64,000 nucleotides of DNA from contig CAJZBQ010000007.1 of assembly GCA_914767885.1 (NCBI GenBank), positions 62,001 to 126,000 of the forward strand, written 5' to 3'. This document shows positions 1 through 9,434 of this stretch, piece after piece. The first letter of the stretch is position 1. Every line of letters begins with the position of its first letter. Under the pieces are notes generated by a model, which worked only from the letters and a program-made list of their open reading frames with translations, made no database searches and had not been told where the DNA came from. The translations under genes and the position numbers were made by a program. The stretch is from Blepharisma stoltei. Its lineage: Eukaryota; Ciliophora; Heterotrichea; Heterotrichida; Blepharismidae.

Positions 1-754
1 GGGTGTCAACCCTTCATGGCTTACTTATGTAAGTTCAACAAGAAGAATGCTCCAAGGCACTAGTTCTACAACAACATTTACTTATAATGTGCTTTCTGAT
101 AGCAGATATCCAGCCTATACTTCTTCAGCGATGATTTCTAATCTCAATACTAATCAGGCCCAGGCAACTTCTGACTTCTCTAGCACACTATCATTAACTG
201 CTACATCCCTTGGAACATCCACAGCTGTCTCGACTGGAACAACTCCAACATGGTCCACTGCTCCTGCAAAGACTGCTTCAACTGACACCTCTGCAACCTT
301 TACTGCAGCTTCTTCACAGGCTGGAACTATATATGTTTCTTGCACAGATAACGATCTTACAGGCCGCATTACTTATGCATGGCAAGTTACTAATGGATTA
401 GATGCAACTACAGAAAAGGTCCCTTCAGCAAATGTAGCCAGCGTTGCTGCCACCAGCGAAACTCTTACCTCTTTTATTCTTCAGACTGGCTTTTTCTAAT
501 GATTTTATATGTAAAAATGTCTATTTTTGATCAGGGGAATTACAGTTACAGGTTTGTCCGCAGGGACTTCTTATGCTTGCTACTTCACTGCTTGCAATAG
601 TTACCCAGTAACACCTTCTTGCATTGACTATTCCTCAAATAATCCTTTGAAAAGCATATCATTTAAGACTTCTGGATCCTCAGGCAGCGACAGCAGTGCA
701 GTTATGATGGGCGCAAGTGCACTTTTGGCTTTTATCTTAACTTTACTTAACTAA
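1..754 (+). CDS. Surface protein gene A, 3' end only
   Basis: C-terminal part of a large Ser/Thr-rich secreted protein; the 5' end lies outside the window. Reading starts at base 2 and is about 85-90% like the end of gene B (15468-16144). Visible parts are an RRML motif, a Thr/Ser/Ala-rich beta-type segment with paired cysteines (SCTDNDLTGR, YACYFTACNSYP), and a tail made of a small-residue stretch (SGSSGSDSSA) followed by a hydrophobic end (VMMGASALLAFILTLLN), which is the layout of a GPI-attachment signal. The stop is TAA at 752-754. The frame is broken by a 75-bp insertion at 466-540 that contains a TAA. Without it the reading joins ETL to TVTGLSAG exactly as in gene B. The product is probably a GPI-anchored cell-surface protein of unknown role. 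Confidence 0.75.
466..540. other. 75-bp IES-like insertion in gene A
   Basis: Compared with gene B, gene A carries 75 extra bases here. They are bounded by the direct repeat TTAC (465-468 and 540-543), which contains TA. Excision from TA to TA gives the uninterrupted codons found in gene B and removes an in-frame TAA. No convincing terminal inverted repeat is visible. Part of the same sequence survives at the broken 3' end of gene D (from 33042), so the insertion predates the A/D split. An internal eliminated sequence (IES) is the best reading. An intron is unlikely because heterotrich introns are 15-16 nt and there is no GT..AG at the ends. Confidence 0.7.
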
Positions 755-2185
755 GCTTTACCTTTAACTGTGCCTTTAATCAATTAATTTTATAGCTTAA
801 ACAGCTTAAACATGAAAAATAAAGTAAAACGTTGTATATTAAAGAGAGCTAATCTTATGGTTAATCTATATATTTTTTATATCCTGGAACTTGACTTGAG
901 ATGTCGGCTAGAAAGCCTTCACTTTTCAATTTTTTCAGATCCTTTAAATTCTTAAGTTTTATGTTTTTCTATTTAATTATGCCTCATTTTCTCTTTAATT
1001 ATGCCTATGCATTTTATCTTGCTTTTCTCATGCTAATCTGATTATTTTTCTAATATTCAAGTTCTTTTTAGATTTCGTAAAGAAGCTTTTCTTGGATTTC
1101 AATATTTTAGGAAAGTTCATTATGCTTTTTCAGCAATTTTTAAACGAAAGACCTCTTTTATTCTTTTCCTTACTCCCAATTAATTTTATATTTTAAAATC
1201 ATGTCGTTTGCCTCTCTAATAGATTTCTTTAAGAGAGTTTAAGATGACAATTACATATAAAATAAAAATAAAGCTATTTGTGAGCGAGCAAATGTTTTGG
1301 CTCATTGCGGAGGGATTTAAAAAAGAAGAATTAATTTGTCATATTTTCTGATTAACTATTTGATTTAACTCTTATATAGCAATGAAGCTTCTAAAAAACT
1401 CAAAAAACTTACAATGTATTAAATTTTATATTTCAATGCCTTTAATTTGTTATAATCGATTTATTTGAATATCTTCAATATTTCTCTTAAGGAGAGATAA
1501 AAAATATTTTCGAGATGAGTTTTTTACCTTGCAGAATAAAAAGAGAGTAAATTTCACTTTGAAATTCAGATTTTCATTGTAAACTGAGAGAGTCATGGGC
1601 TTAAAATTCCGATTTATTCTTCTCCTTCGATGGTTTTAATTTTAAGATCTTGATTTTTGTGTTCAGTCTTGCAAGTTAATTGGTCTAATTATTCCTGTAG
1701 CCTTTTCTTTTACATTTAGGAAAATTAGCCTTGGAGTTTTAGATTGTAAATATTGTCTAAGGGAATATTCAATTAGAGGACTTTATTGTAGCTAAGCTCA
1801 AAAAATGCATTTTAGATTATCAAGAGAATTTTTAATATTGCATGCACTCTGGTCTTCTCTGAGTTTTTAGTATTTTCCCTGCTTTTATATATAAATTTAA
1901 TTTGTGTTTTGAATAAAGAAAGGTTATCTAAATTTTGAGAATCATTCTAAATTTCTTATGCAAAAAGACTTAGACATCTATTAATATAAAAACTCGAAAA
2001 TATTGTTTATTTTCATACAAATTTATGTATTCTCCCTACTTATCGAAAATAAAATGTTCCGGCTTCAGGAATTATTTTAATTTTTAGAAAGACGATAGCA
2101 TTTATTTTAGCATGAAGCTTATATAATTAAAATCAGCCTAAGCAATCGATTTTGTTGTCAAGCATTTAATCTTTCTCATATTGAG
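755..2185. other. 3' flank and spacer of unit 1
   Basis: AT-rich non-coding sequence that recurs behind the other surface genes. It holds a 3' flank with the block GCTAGAAAGCC (here at 908), a relic of a MITE hairpin at 1275-1316 (TGTGAGCGAGCAAAT ... GCTCATTGCGGAGGG) and a conserved spacer from about 1555. No gene is visible. Confidence 0.6.
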
Positions 2186-2188
2186 TCT

Positions 2189-3300
2189 AAAAATGCCATG
2201 AAGGCTTGATTCATCAAAGCTGTTTTGGAATTTGACCAAATATTAAGCATATTGGAAGGAAACTTGAATCAGATATTGAAAAAATTATGCTATTGTTTGA
2301 GCTGGAGTCCTGGGAAGAGGAATTATGGGAATTGGAAGAAGAATGAGCTGAGGTCGAAAGGAGCGACAAAGATGAAGGCGAGGGGAGAGACAAGGAGATC
2401 TATGTAGGCTACTCAAGAAAATTAGCTTGTATGGAGAGAGATTTGCTACATTGGGAAGAACTGATACAGGCGATAGACAGAGCAGGCAAAATGGGAATCA
2501 GCATAAGGGAAGAAGCAAATAATGGAGTTTCAAAGGTTTGCCAGAATTAATTTCTGAAATAGAAGAAGTGACCTGGAAGAACCTGAAGTAAAACCTCCGG
2601 CTTAAAGAAAAGAAAGTAGAGAAGAACGGAGAGAAAGCTGAGCATCTGGGAAAGGAAAATGATTATCATGGCAGGTTTCTTAGTTTACCAAGGGCTTTAG
2701 ATGATGGAGATTATCCTAAGAGGAGAAGCAAAAAGAGAAGATTATAAAAGAAGGGTGGAGCTGAAGATAAAAAAGAATATAAAGATGAAATGAAGAAGAG
2801 CTGAAAATTTAGGGGTTAACTTTGAGAAAGGTAAAAAGCTAGTAGCAGTGGGAAGAAAGGAAGAAGCAGGTGAAGACTCTGATGGGAAGGAAGAAATAAA
2901 GTGATCTGAAGTGCAGATGCAAAAATAAAATTATTTCATTTAGAAATACTTACTCCCCCATGGGTGAATAAACCATTGGAAAAATCCCTATTTTTTGAAT
3001 AAAAGCCCACCTCCGCGAGCGAACAAAAATTTTTGTTATATAAATGATAATTATTATAACGAAATCTCTAACTAATTCTTATTAATTTTAAACAGTTGCT
3101 TCTCAAATTTTTTTAAATTTTAAAAAACAAAAATTCTATAAAATTTATATAACCCCGCTCGTGAGTGAACAAAATTTTTTTGTTCGCTCACACAGAGGAG
3201 TTAAAGATAAAGCATATGGAGAGAAGATTTGTTACATTGGCTGAAGTAGAACCAAGTAGCGGAGGAAGCAAGATGATGCGTTATTATTCTAGTTGACTAA
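2189..3300 (+). pseudogene. ORF-X relic, unit 1
   Basis: Decayed copy of a second gene repeated in each array unit. Reading UGA as Trp, short Glu/Lys-rich stretches remain that align with the other units: the W-x-x-x-LW-ELEEEWAETERSDED region near 2300-2370, the DRAGKMGISIREEAN region near 2475-2520, and an ELI-EIEEV-WK stretch near 2545-2590. Frames change and stops (TAA, TAG) occur between them, so no single product is possible. A 248-bp MITE (2953-3200) splits its 3' part. The predicted ancestral protein was acidic and coiled-coil-like; no known family is recognised. Confidence 0.5.
2953..3200 (+). mobile_element. Decayed family-1 MITE
   Basis: Starts CTCCCCC and ends GAGGAG, flanked by TTA on both sides (2950-2952 and 3201-3203). 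It carries the family-1 order: outer end, CCATTGGAAAAATC block, second inverted-end copy, AT-rich body, terminal hairpin (GAACAAAATTTTTTTGTTCG). It is shortened from about 388 to 248 bp and clearly diverged, so it is an old insertion. It occupies the same TTA as elements in five other units. Confidence 0.75.
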
Positions 3301-3940
3301 TGGAGAAAACCCATAAGGGTTGCATTAAACTGGATCCAATAATGATGATGCTATCAATTTTTATTCACTCTTTATTCCATTTATAAGAAATTTGCAAGAT
3401 TATATAAAAATGATTTTCATGCAGTGTTGCTTTGATATTAGCAAACAATTTCATGCAACAAAAATATAAAATTTAGAAAATCCTAAATAATCTTTATATG
3501 AAGCTATTATACCAAAAAGTAAACGTATTTGATAAAGCCTAGAGGGTAATTAAAATTTTCAATAAATAATTTTCAATTTACTTTATTGCTATTGAGCCAT
3601 TATATACAGAAAATCAGAGAAAAATGTTATAAGCAAGAGAATGTTTAAAAATTTAAAACCACTGATGGAAATGAATTTAGCAAAGTACAAATTTAATAAT
3701 GAGAATATGTCCTCCCTAAATAGAGAAAAATATTTTCAAATATAAAGTGAAAGAAAATAGATAAAGAAGATCGACTTTTTTGGTGTGTTTAACGCAATAA
3801 ACAAGAATTGGGGCTATTATTAAGGTCAGCATAATTCAAGGATCGCTTAATTAAAGGCCTCTTTGATCAAGGCTTTAATTTAATTTTCTTGAAGTTAATT
3901 CATATTTTTTCTTCTATAATGCAGCAGTCTTCTAAGCAAT
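3301..3940. other. Spacer between ORF-X and C-terminal relic, unit 1
   Basis: AT-rich sequence conserved in all units (landmarks TTTATAAGAAATTTGCAAG and CTTAATTAAAGGCCTC). No gene is visible. Confidence 0.5.
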
Positions 3941-3944
3941 GTAA

Positions 3945-4560
3945 AACCCTCCAACTCTCCTACTCCTAAATTGATAATCACCCCTACATTTTCAGTCACA
4001 GGACCCTACTTATCTTGCCTTTAAATTTTATTTTTAAGATAAGCTTGATCATCTTATAAAGCTTCCAAAGCACAGTCAACTCTTTCATTTGCCTTATAGA
4101 GATTGATGTTGCCAACTTTTTGGCACCATTTAGGGTGGTAGCTGCTGCTTCCTCAAGTTATCCTTCTGTTGTCGCAGCCACTAAAGGATTATCAGTCACA
4201 AAAATCAATCATCTGATGCAAAAGTTTCTGTAAAACTTCAGTCTTGATTTGGGGTCTTAGATGACGAGTTTCTCCTGTCTTCCCCTTGATGGGCTCTTAG
4301 CTTTGGTTTCTGATCTTTTTACATATTAAAATCAGCATACAGAAAATTCCCAAGATGATATTGATATTAAACAACTTTTTGATCACTGCAAAGACTGTTG
4401 GGCTTTGTGGATATATCGCTAGATTGAGTAATCTTGATTTTAGCTGGCTTTTGAGGAGAAAAACTATATTTTTCAGCTATATCTCGGCAAGATGACAAAC
4501 AAAATTGCGTTTTGTCCTTGATAGCCTATAATTTTACTCAGAAATGAAGAAAACGCAGTA
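3945..4560 (+). pseudogene. Ruined C-terminal half of a surface gene, unit 1
   Basis: Nucleotide blocks match gene B 14640-15330 in order and on the same strand: ACATTTTCAGTCACAGGA, the block before ACTAAAGGATTATCAGTCAC, CTTTGGTTTCTGATCTT, GATGATATTGATATTAA, and TTTTAGCTGGCTTTTGAG. The frame is destroyed by stops and indels. It is an old, degenerate gene copy, far more diverged than the present gene copies are from each other. Confidence 0.7.
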
Positions 4561-4659
4561 AATTGATGCCAACAAGTGGGAGTAGCGTAGTCAAGCAACA
4601 CTGACATGTGGCATAATATGTTTCTGAGATCACTTTATTAATTTAAGCTTTTCAATCAA

Positions 4660-5130
4660 AAGAAAGAAGATCGAAATTTTTTCAATCAAGACGCTCAATA
4701 AGAAAGTAGTCAATTTGATTTTCTATTACTTTGTCAGAGAACAGTCTATGATGACCATTGTAGAAGACAGCGAAATATCTAAAGCTGCTGTTATAAAGCT
4801 CTTTAAATAGCTGAGGTTTTTAATAACGAAAATGAGATAGAAGCTTATTTTACTAATACTCAGCTTGGAATAGAAGATGGAGATGGACAAATCACCCCAC
4901 TGCAGAATTTGATTAAATTCAATCAGAATCTCAAATGGTAATTCGGAATTTATGGCAGAGGAATAGAAAATTTTAGATTTTACTATATAGGCAACAATAG
5001 GATTTGGAATAATTTATCTAAGCTTATTCTAATGGAGTACTAACGCTGTAGAAGTATTTACAGATGGCTAGGCAGCTTGCAGAAAACTCCCAACATTAGG
5101 GTTTTGCTGATTTTCTATTAAAGTTTATTT
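4660..5130 (+). pseudogene. Merlin/IS1595-like transposase relic
   Basis: Three adjacent frames together spell the core of an IS1595/ISXO2 (Merlin-type) DDE transposase. First comes a helix-turn-helix-like stretch (SEISKAAVIKLFK, then stop, then LR) at 4770-4818. After a one-base shift comes EVFNNENEIEAYF with LGIEDGDG, then KW-stop-FGIYGRG (about 4930-4960), which corresponds to the family motif WVFG.V.RG. After another shift comes VFTDG-stop-AACRKLPTLGF (about 5055-5105), which corresponds to TDGW.AY..L...GY. Two of the stops are TAG where the family has Trp. The gene is dead, with at least two frameshifts and three stops. The family call rests on motif order only. Confidence 0.5.
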
Positions 5131-5344
5131 TATTCGACTTTGCTATGTTTTTTAAAAAGAGAGTCTATTTTTTACTTCCAGAAATTTCTCAAAGTCTAAT
5201 TTCTGACGTTTTGTATATTTTTGCTTGCCCTCCACTTCTTAAAATAATTATAGAGTAATCCATTGCATAATAAATCAATTAAGACAAATGTGTCTTCGAG
5301 CTCTGGGAGAATAGTCCATTATGATTGGAGAAAGTCCAACTTTA

Positions 5345-5860
5345 GCAATTATCATAATTTTATTAAATAAATTTTTCTTCAATTATTTAACTTTTTTATT
5401 ATCAATTCTTAATATTTTTGGCAAAAAGTTAAGAAATAGGTTTTAAGAATAATTTTAAGACTAAAAAAATTAAAAAATAATAATTGAAATTATCTTAACT
5501 TTTTCTTAAACTATTTAATCTTTTTTATAGTCAATTGTTAATATTATTAGCAATCAATTTTTAGGAATAATTTTAAAACTAAAAAATCAAAAATAATAAT
5601 TGAAATTATCATAATTTTATTTTACTTTTTCTTAGACTATTTAATCTGTTTTTATTGTCAATTCTTAATACGACTAGCAATCAGTTAAGAAATAGTTTTT
5701 ATGAATAATTTTAATGCTAATAATCAAAAAATAATAATTGAAATTATCTTGACTTTTTCTTAGACTATTTAATCTTTTTTATTGTCAATTCTTAATATTA
5801 TTAGCAATCAGTAAAATTAAGATTAAATAATCAAAAAATAATAATTGAAATTTTATTACT
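5345..5860. repeat. AT-rich tandem repeat, about 4 copies
   Basis: Units of about 108-140 bp each contain AATAATAATTGAAATTAT, then TTTTTCTTAGACTATTTAATC, then TATTGTCAATTCTTAATA, then TTAGCAATCA. The AATAATTGAAA landmark recurs near 5478, 5594, 5733 and 5841. Spacing is irregular because of small indels. No coding potential. Confidence 0.75.
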
Positions 5861-6262
5861 AAAAAAGTGAATTAAAAAATTTATTTTTAAACAATAAGTT
5901 GATTTTTTTAAAGGAAATATGATTTTTAAGAAGTAAAAAAATAAGCAAGCCTTAAGCTAAGTTTTTGGATTGGGAAGAGTCCGCCATCCTGAGTGGTGAA
6001 TAAATTCACTTATAAGCATAAGGCTAAAAATTTCGAAAATATGAAAATAATATGGAAGTCCACTAATCTTTTTTTGGGTGTAAACAGTTAAAACGATTAG
6101 GGCTTAGAGTCATTCAAATTTATACCAGACTAAACTGTTGTGATTTAAACAAGATATTATGACGAATAATAAGATTTATCAAAAACATTAAAAACTTTGT
6201 ATTAGGGAGAAGAAAGAAAATAATTAGCTTTTAACATCTTAGTGACTAAATTAAAGTCTTAT

Positions 6263-6970
6263 TTAAGGAGATAAGCCCCTGAATTCAAGATAAGCAGATC
6301 TTATCACTGATTTAAGATCCTCAGCTGCTTTCTGATCGCCTGAAGTTAAAACCTTATAGGTTTTAGTAAGTAAAGAAGGTTCGGCCGTCCCACTTCTTAA
6401 GTCATCTTCAATCTGCGTTCTGATTCTATTCATCTTTTCGATATTTTCCCTTCTCTTTTCAGCTTTTTCCTTATATTTCAATTTCCTTTTGCCAGAATTT
6501 GCATTCTCCATCGATTTGTACTTTTTTTCGTGCTTTTCTGCCTCTTTTTCCTAATTCTTAATTACATTTAAGTAATAGTGAAACCGATCATTTAATAAGA
6601 AAAGCTTTGGATATCAAGTCAAAGCATAATCCACTATCTCAAAGGCGCTTTTCTTATATTTATGCTTTTTTGAATTAACGAGGGAATCTTCCTTAGACTT
6701 TACAAATTCAATAATTTTTTCGATAGGAGCTGGGCTGTGCTTTCGTAAAAAGTACATAACACAGCCAACTGCAGTGTTTTTGAAAGCTAATAATCGTCTA
6801 TCCTCTTCTTCTCCTTGACTTTGATTATTTTCACTTTGTTGCGAATCTAGGCCAGAAGATGCTGCTTGATTTTCATTATTCTCTTTGCTTTCACTTTCAC
6901 AAATTTCATCACTGGAATGCCTTGTATTTTTGGTCCCTGATTTCTTATTCTGATAGCCATTCTTCACCAT
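6263..6970 (-). CDS. Winged-helix-like / coiled-coil protein, copy 1
   Basis: Two exons (6970-6566 and 6550-6263) joined across a 15-nt intron give about 230 aa. Start: the ATG at 6970 (MVKNGYQN) is preferred to the ATG at 7006 because the 44-45 kb copy also starts MVKN. Residues about 1-65 are a Ser/Glu/Gln-rich disordered stretch. Residues about 70-135 look like a winged helix: NTAVGCVMYFLRKH, then PIEKIIEFVKSK, then KYKKSAFEIVDYAL, then a wing-like KLFLLNDRFHYYLN. One UGA is read as Trp in ALTWYP. After the intron comes a Lys/Glu-rich helix (EKEAEKHEKKY onward) and a C-terminal conserved segment ending AYLEFRGLSP. It is probably a nuclear DNA-binding protein, but this is inferred from fold-like pattern only. 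It lies in a block absent from other units. Confidence 0.65.
6551..6565 (-). other. 15-nt intron
   Basis: GTAATTAAGAATTAG on the minus strand sits between ...HYYLN and EKEAEK.... It contains the only stop in the joined reading. The intron at the same position in the copies at 43129-43143 and 44743-44757 is also exactly 15 nt, matching the tiny introns known from heterotrichs. Confidence 0.85.
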
Positions 6971-7006
6971 CTTATAATTTACAAAAATACTGAATACTCT
7001 AAACAA

Positions 7007-8320
7007 AATGGAAAATTTTTTATTTAAAGCAATTTGAGAGATTTAATTATATTTTAACTAGCCTAATAAATTTAATACTCCTTCTGGTATATTTAACAAT
7101 TTTTTAAATAATAGGATTTATTTTCTTATGGATTTTTAAATTTTTAAATTTTCGCATTTTTGCATTTTTTTTATTTTAAAACCAATTAAGGTGTGATTAA
7201 TCTCCTCTAGTTTTGAATAAAACTTATTAGTATTTAATTCTAAACTTTTTATTGTAAAATTTCAATAATTTCAAAATTTTGATATTAAAATTGGCCTAAT
7301 AAATTCAGTAAATTTTAATATTAAAATTTGCCTAATAAATTCATCTAATTTCTAATATAAAGGGAAATTCTATTAAAAATTTTTTGAGCTATTTTACCAT
7401 AAATTTGCCTTTAAAAGCTATTTAATTTACTCTTTTTTTGATTGGAAGTCTTTATCAAATTCTTAATGCAAAATTAAACCTTAAAAGATTATATTACTTT
7501 TCCCGGGATAATCAATTTATTTTGCTTCTGAGCTCATAAATTTTTTATCTGACTTTAAATATACAATTAAAAAATTTTATTAAAGGCTCTTATAGTGCTC
7601 TTCTGGGTTTTTGAAAGAAAAATTTTTAAGGGCTGATTAAAGGTGACTTTTCAAGAATTTCAATATTTTTTAAATCCTTTACAGAAGCTAAAAAATAAGA
7701 TTGTTTTTAACGATAAGCATAAATTTCAATGGTAAAACCAAAAAAGCCTTTAATCAGAATTTATGTAATTACTTTTATACTCAGGTAGTATCCCTGGCCT
7801 AAATCTCTAAAAAGGGCAAGTATTTCGTGAGGCATAAATGAAGAGAGATGGCAAAATATTGCAATTTTTTAACACACAAAAGCTGAAATTAAGCTTTCTA
7901 AGAACAAATAGAAATTTTAAACAAATTCTATACCATAAATTAGAAAGCAAATGGATTAAAAAGGGAGGCAAGAATAGCCTTCTTTTCTTCCTTCGGCTAT
8001 CAGGCTAGACTTTGTGCAAAAAATCAAAGAAGTTGGCCATCAGTCCTATGAAAAGCTTTACTAAAGATCTCGATTACAAAGATTTTATTCAAGTTTCCTG
8101 ATATTGAGCATCTGACTAGAAAATAATTTACTCCTCCTCTTAATTTAAAAAAAAGCTTAAAAATTAAATTAAGAAAAATTTTTATAAAATTTTTTTAAAA
8201 TTTAAACAATATAAATTGAAAAGAGTTTTTTAATTTTATTTTAAAATATAGCATTTTCCTATTCAAAAAATAAATTTTGTTTCAATTTAAAAGGGTTAAA
8301 GTACCTAAAAATGGAAATTT
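7007..8320. other. AT-rich intergenic sequence
   Basis: Non-coding. A two-copy direct repeat of about 38 bp lies near 7268-7350 (ATATTAAAATT-G-CCTAATAAATTCA). A short stretch at 7175-7220 matches 20590-20630, so the array unit resumes around there. No gene is visible. Confidence 0.5.
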
Positions 8321-8399
8321 TTACTGATATTTTGATCAGATTTAAAGGAGAGAGCTAAGACACTATAACTTTCTATTTCTAAAGTTTTTATATTTTCCT

Positions 8400-8601
8400 T
8401 TAATTTATCCTCGTTGATTGGACTTATTCTTGGGCTCTTAAGAATTCAATTCGATTTTCAAAAATGCTGGCTTTTCTTCCATATTTCTTAGTTGTCGTCA
8501 AACCTAAAATTTAATTTTTTCACCACTGGCCTTTCGTTAAGATTATGATTTTTCCTATCGTTCATAACTTCAGGAGGCTTGTTTTCTTCAATTTCCTCCA
8601 T
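8400..8601 (-). pseudogene. Remains of a divergent gene upstream of B
   Basis: An ATG at 8601 on the minus strand opens MEEIEENKPPEV followed by a basic stretch (NDRKNHNLNERPVVKKL). After a frame change, KYGRKASIFENRIEF can be read. The same segments, in worse condition, lie upstream of genes C, D, E and F. Either this is the start of an ancient divergently transcribed gene or a conserved leader that happens to be open. No family is recognised. Confidence 0.3.
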
Positions 8602-8635
8602 TATTTTTAATTTTTACCTAAAAAGACGAGTCCTC

Positions 8636-9434
8636 ATGATTCCATGCCAAAAATCCGGGCTCTCTAAATTGATGTTTTATGGTTAATTCTAGGTCAAACT
8701 CAAAATGTACACTCCTTTACTCAATATCTTCTCAATGCTATCTTCTCTGACCTTAGATCCTTCTTAAATCAGAATTTCAAAATTTTTTCGTCAAAATCTG
8801 AGTCTAAAACACCAAAAATTCTTCCTTAAATCTGTTTTTCTTCACTTTTTTCTTAGGAACTTATTCCAAACATATTCCCATACCTTCTATCTGCTTCCCA
8901 GGGGCAGGAGCTTAAGTTTTGCCTCCGGCATCTTTATAATTATAGACTTGCTCAGAAAAAATCCATATACATAGTGAAAGTTTAAAAACCCCCGTTACGC
9001 GCAAAAAAAAAAATCGTTAAAATTTTTTTAAGGTTTCAGTTTTGAAACGCATTTAAGCTTAACTATTTATATTTCGTCTTCGTTTAACGTCCAATATTGG
9101 ATCAATTGCATGGGCTTCCGCTAATGCTTTAGAGTTTCTCTCGCCGATCACATATCGTTCGCCACTTGATCTAGATCGGAATGGCCCCTCTGGAATTTCA
9201 ATAGCTATCCTTCCAGCTATGAATAAAACCAGCTTGTGTCTATTAGGAACATTTCCACAGCCTAGATTGGTTGCATATTTCTAGAAAATTAAATTCCCTA
9301 AGTGATAGGTGTCCAAATACCTCATAATAAAAATATGCCAAAGAGGAATCTCTGCTCGGGAGAACATGCGATTTGGATGTCGCCATATTTTGATTATGCT
9401 ACACATTAAGCAAATTTGAATTTCTAAGCTCAAA
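8636..9434 (+). promoter_or_regulatory. Leader of gene B, split by an insertion
   Basis: All surface genes share a leader running from CATGATTCCATGCC through CGGGCTCT to TCTAAGCTCAAAAATG. In B the first half ends at about 8665 and the second resumes at about 9408. The intervening 740-odd bases are absent from the other copies. TAA occurs at both edges (8668 and 9403 region), compatible with a 3-bp target duplication, but no terminal repeat is evident. The leader must hold the promoter if these genes are transcribed; no TATA or initiator element can be assigned with confidence. Confidence 0.4.
9059..9386 (-). pseudogene. F-box-like fragment inside the leader insertion
   Basis: From an ATG at 9386 the minus strand reads MATSKSHVLPSRDSS, then FYYEVFGHLSLREFNFLEIC and NQSRLW. 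This fits the F-box pattern (hydrophobic helix, H/FLSLREL, IC, W). A stop follows after WKCS. In the overlapping frame, NRHKLVLFIAGRIAIEIPEG continues to RRRNINS and TAA at 9059. One frameshift would join the two. The region is richer in G+C than its surroundings. The F-box assignment is tentative; the second half matches nothing I recognise. Confidence 0.3.

Noticed and set aside
466-540. 75-bp insertion as a conventional intron
   Set aside because: No GT at the left edge or AG at the right edge fits the frame, the direct repeat TTAC brackets it, and introns in this window are 15 nt.
5345-5860. Replication origin or centromere
   Set aside because: AT-rich tandem repeats alone do not support either; no other evidence.
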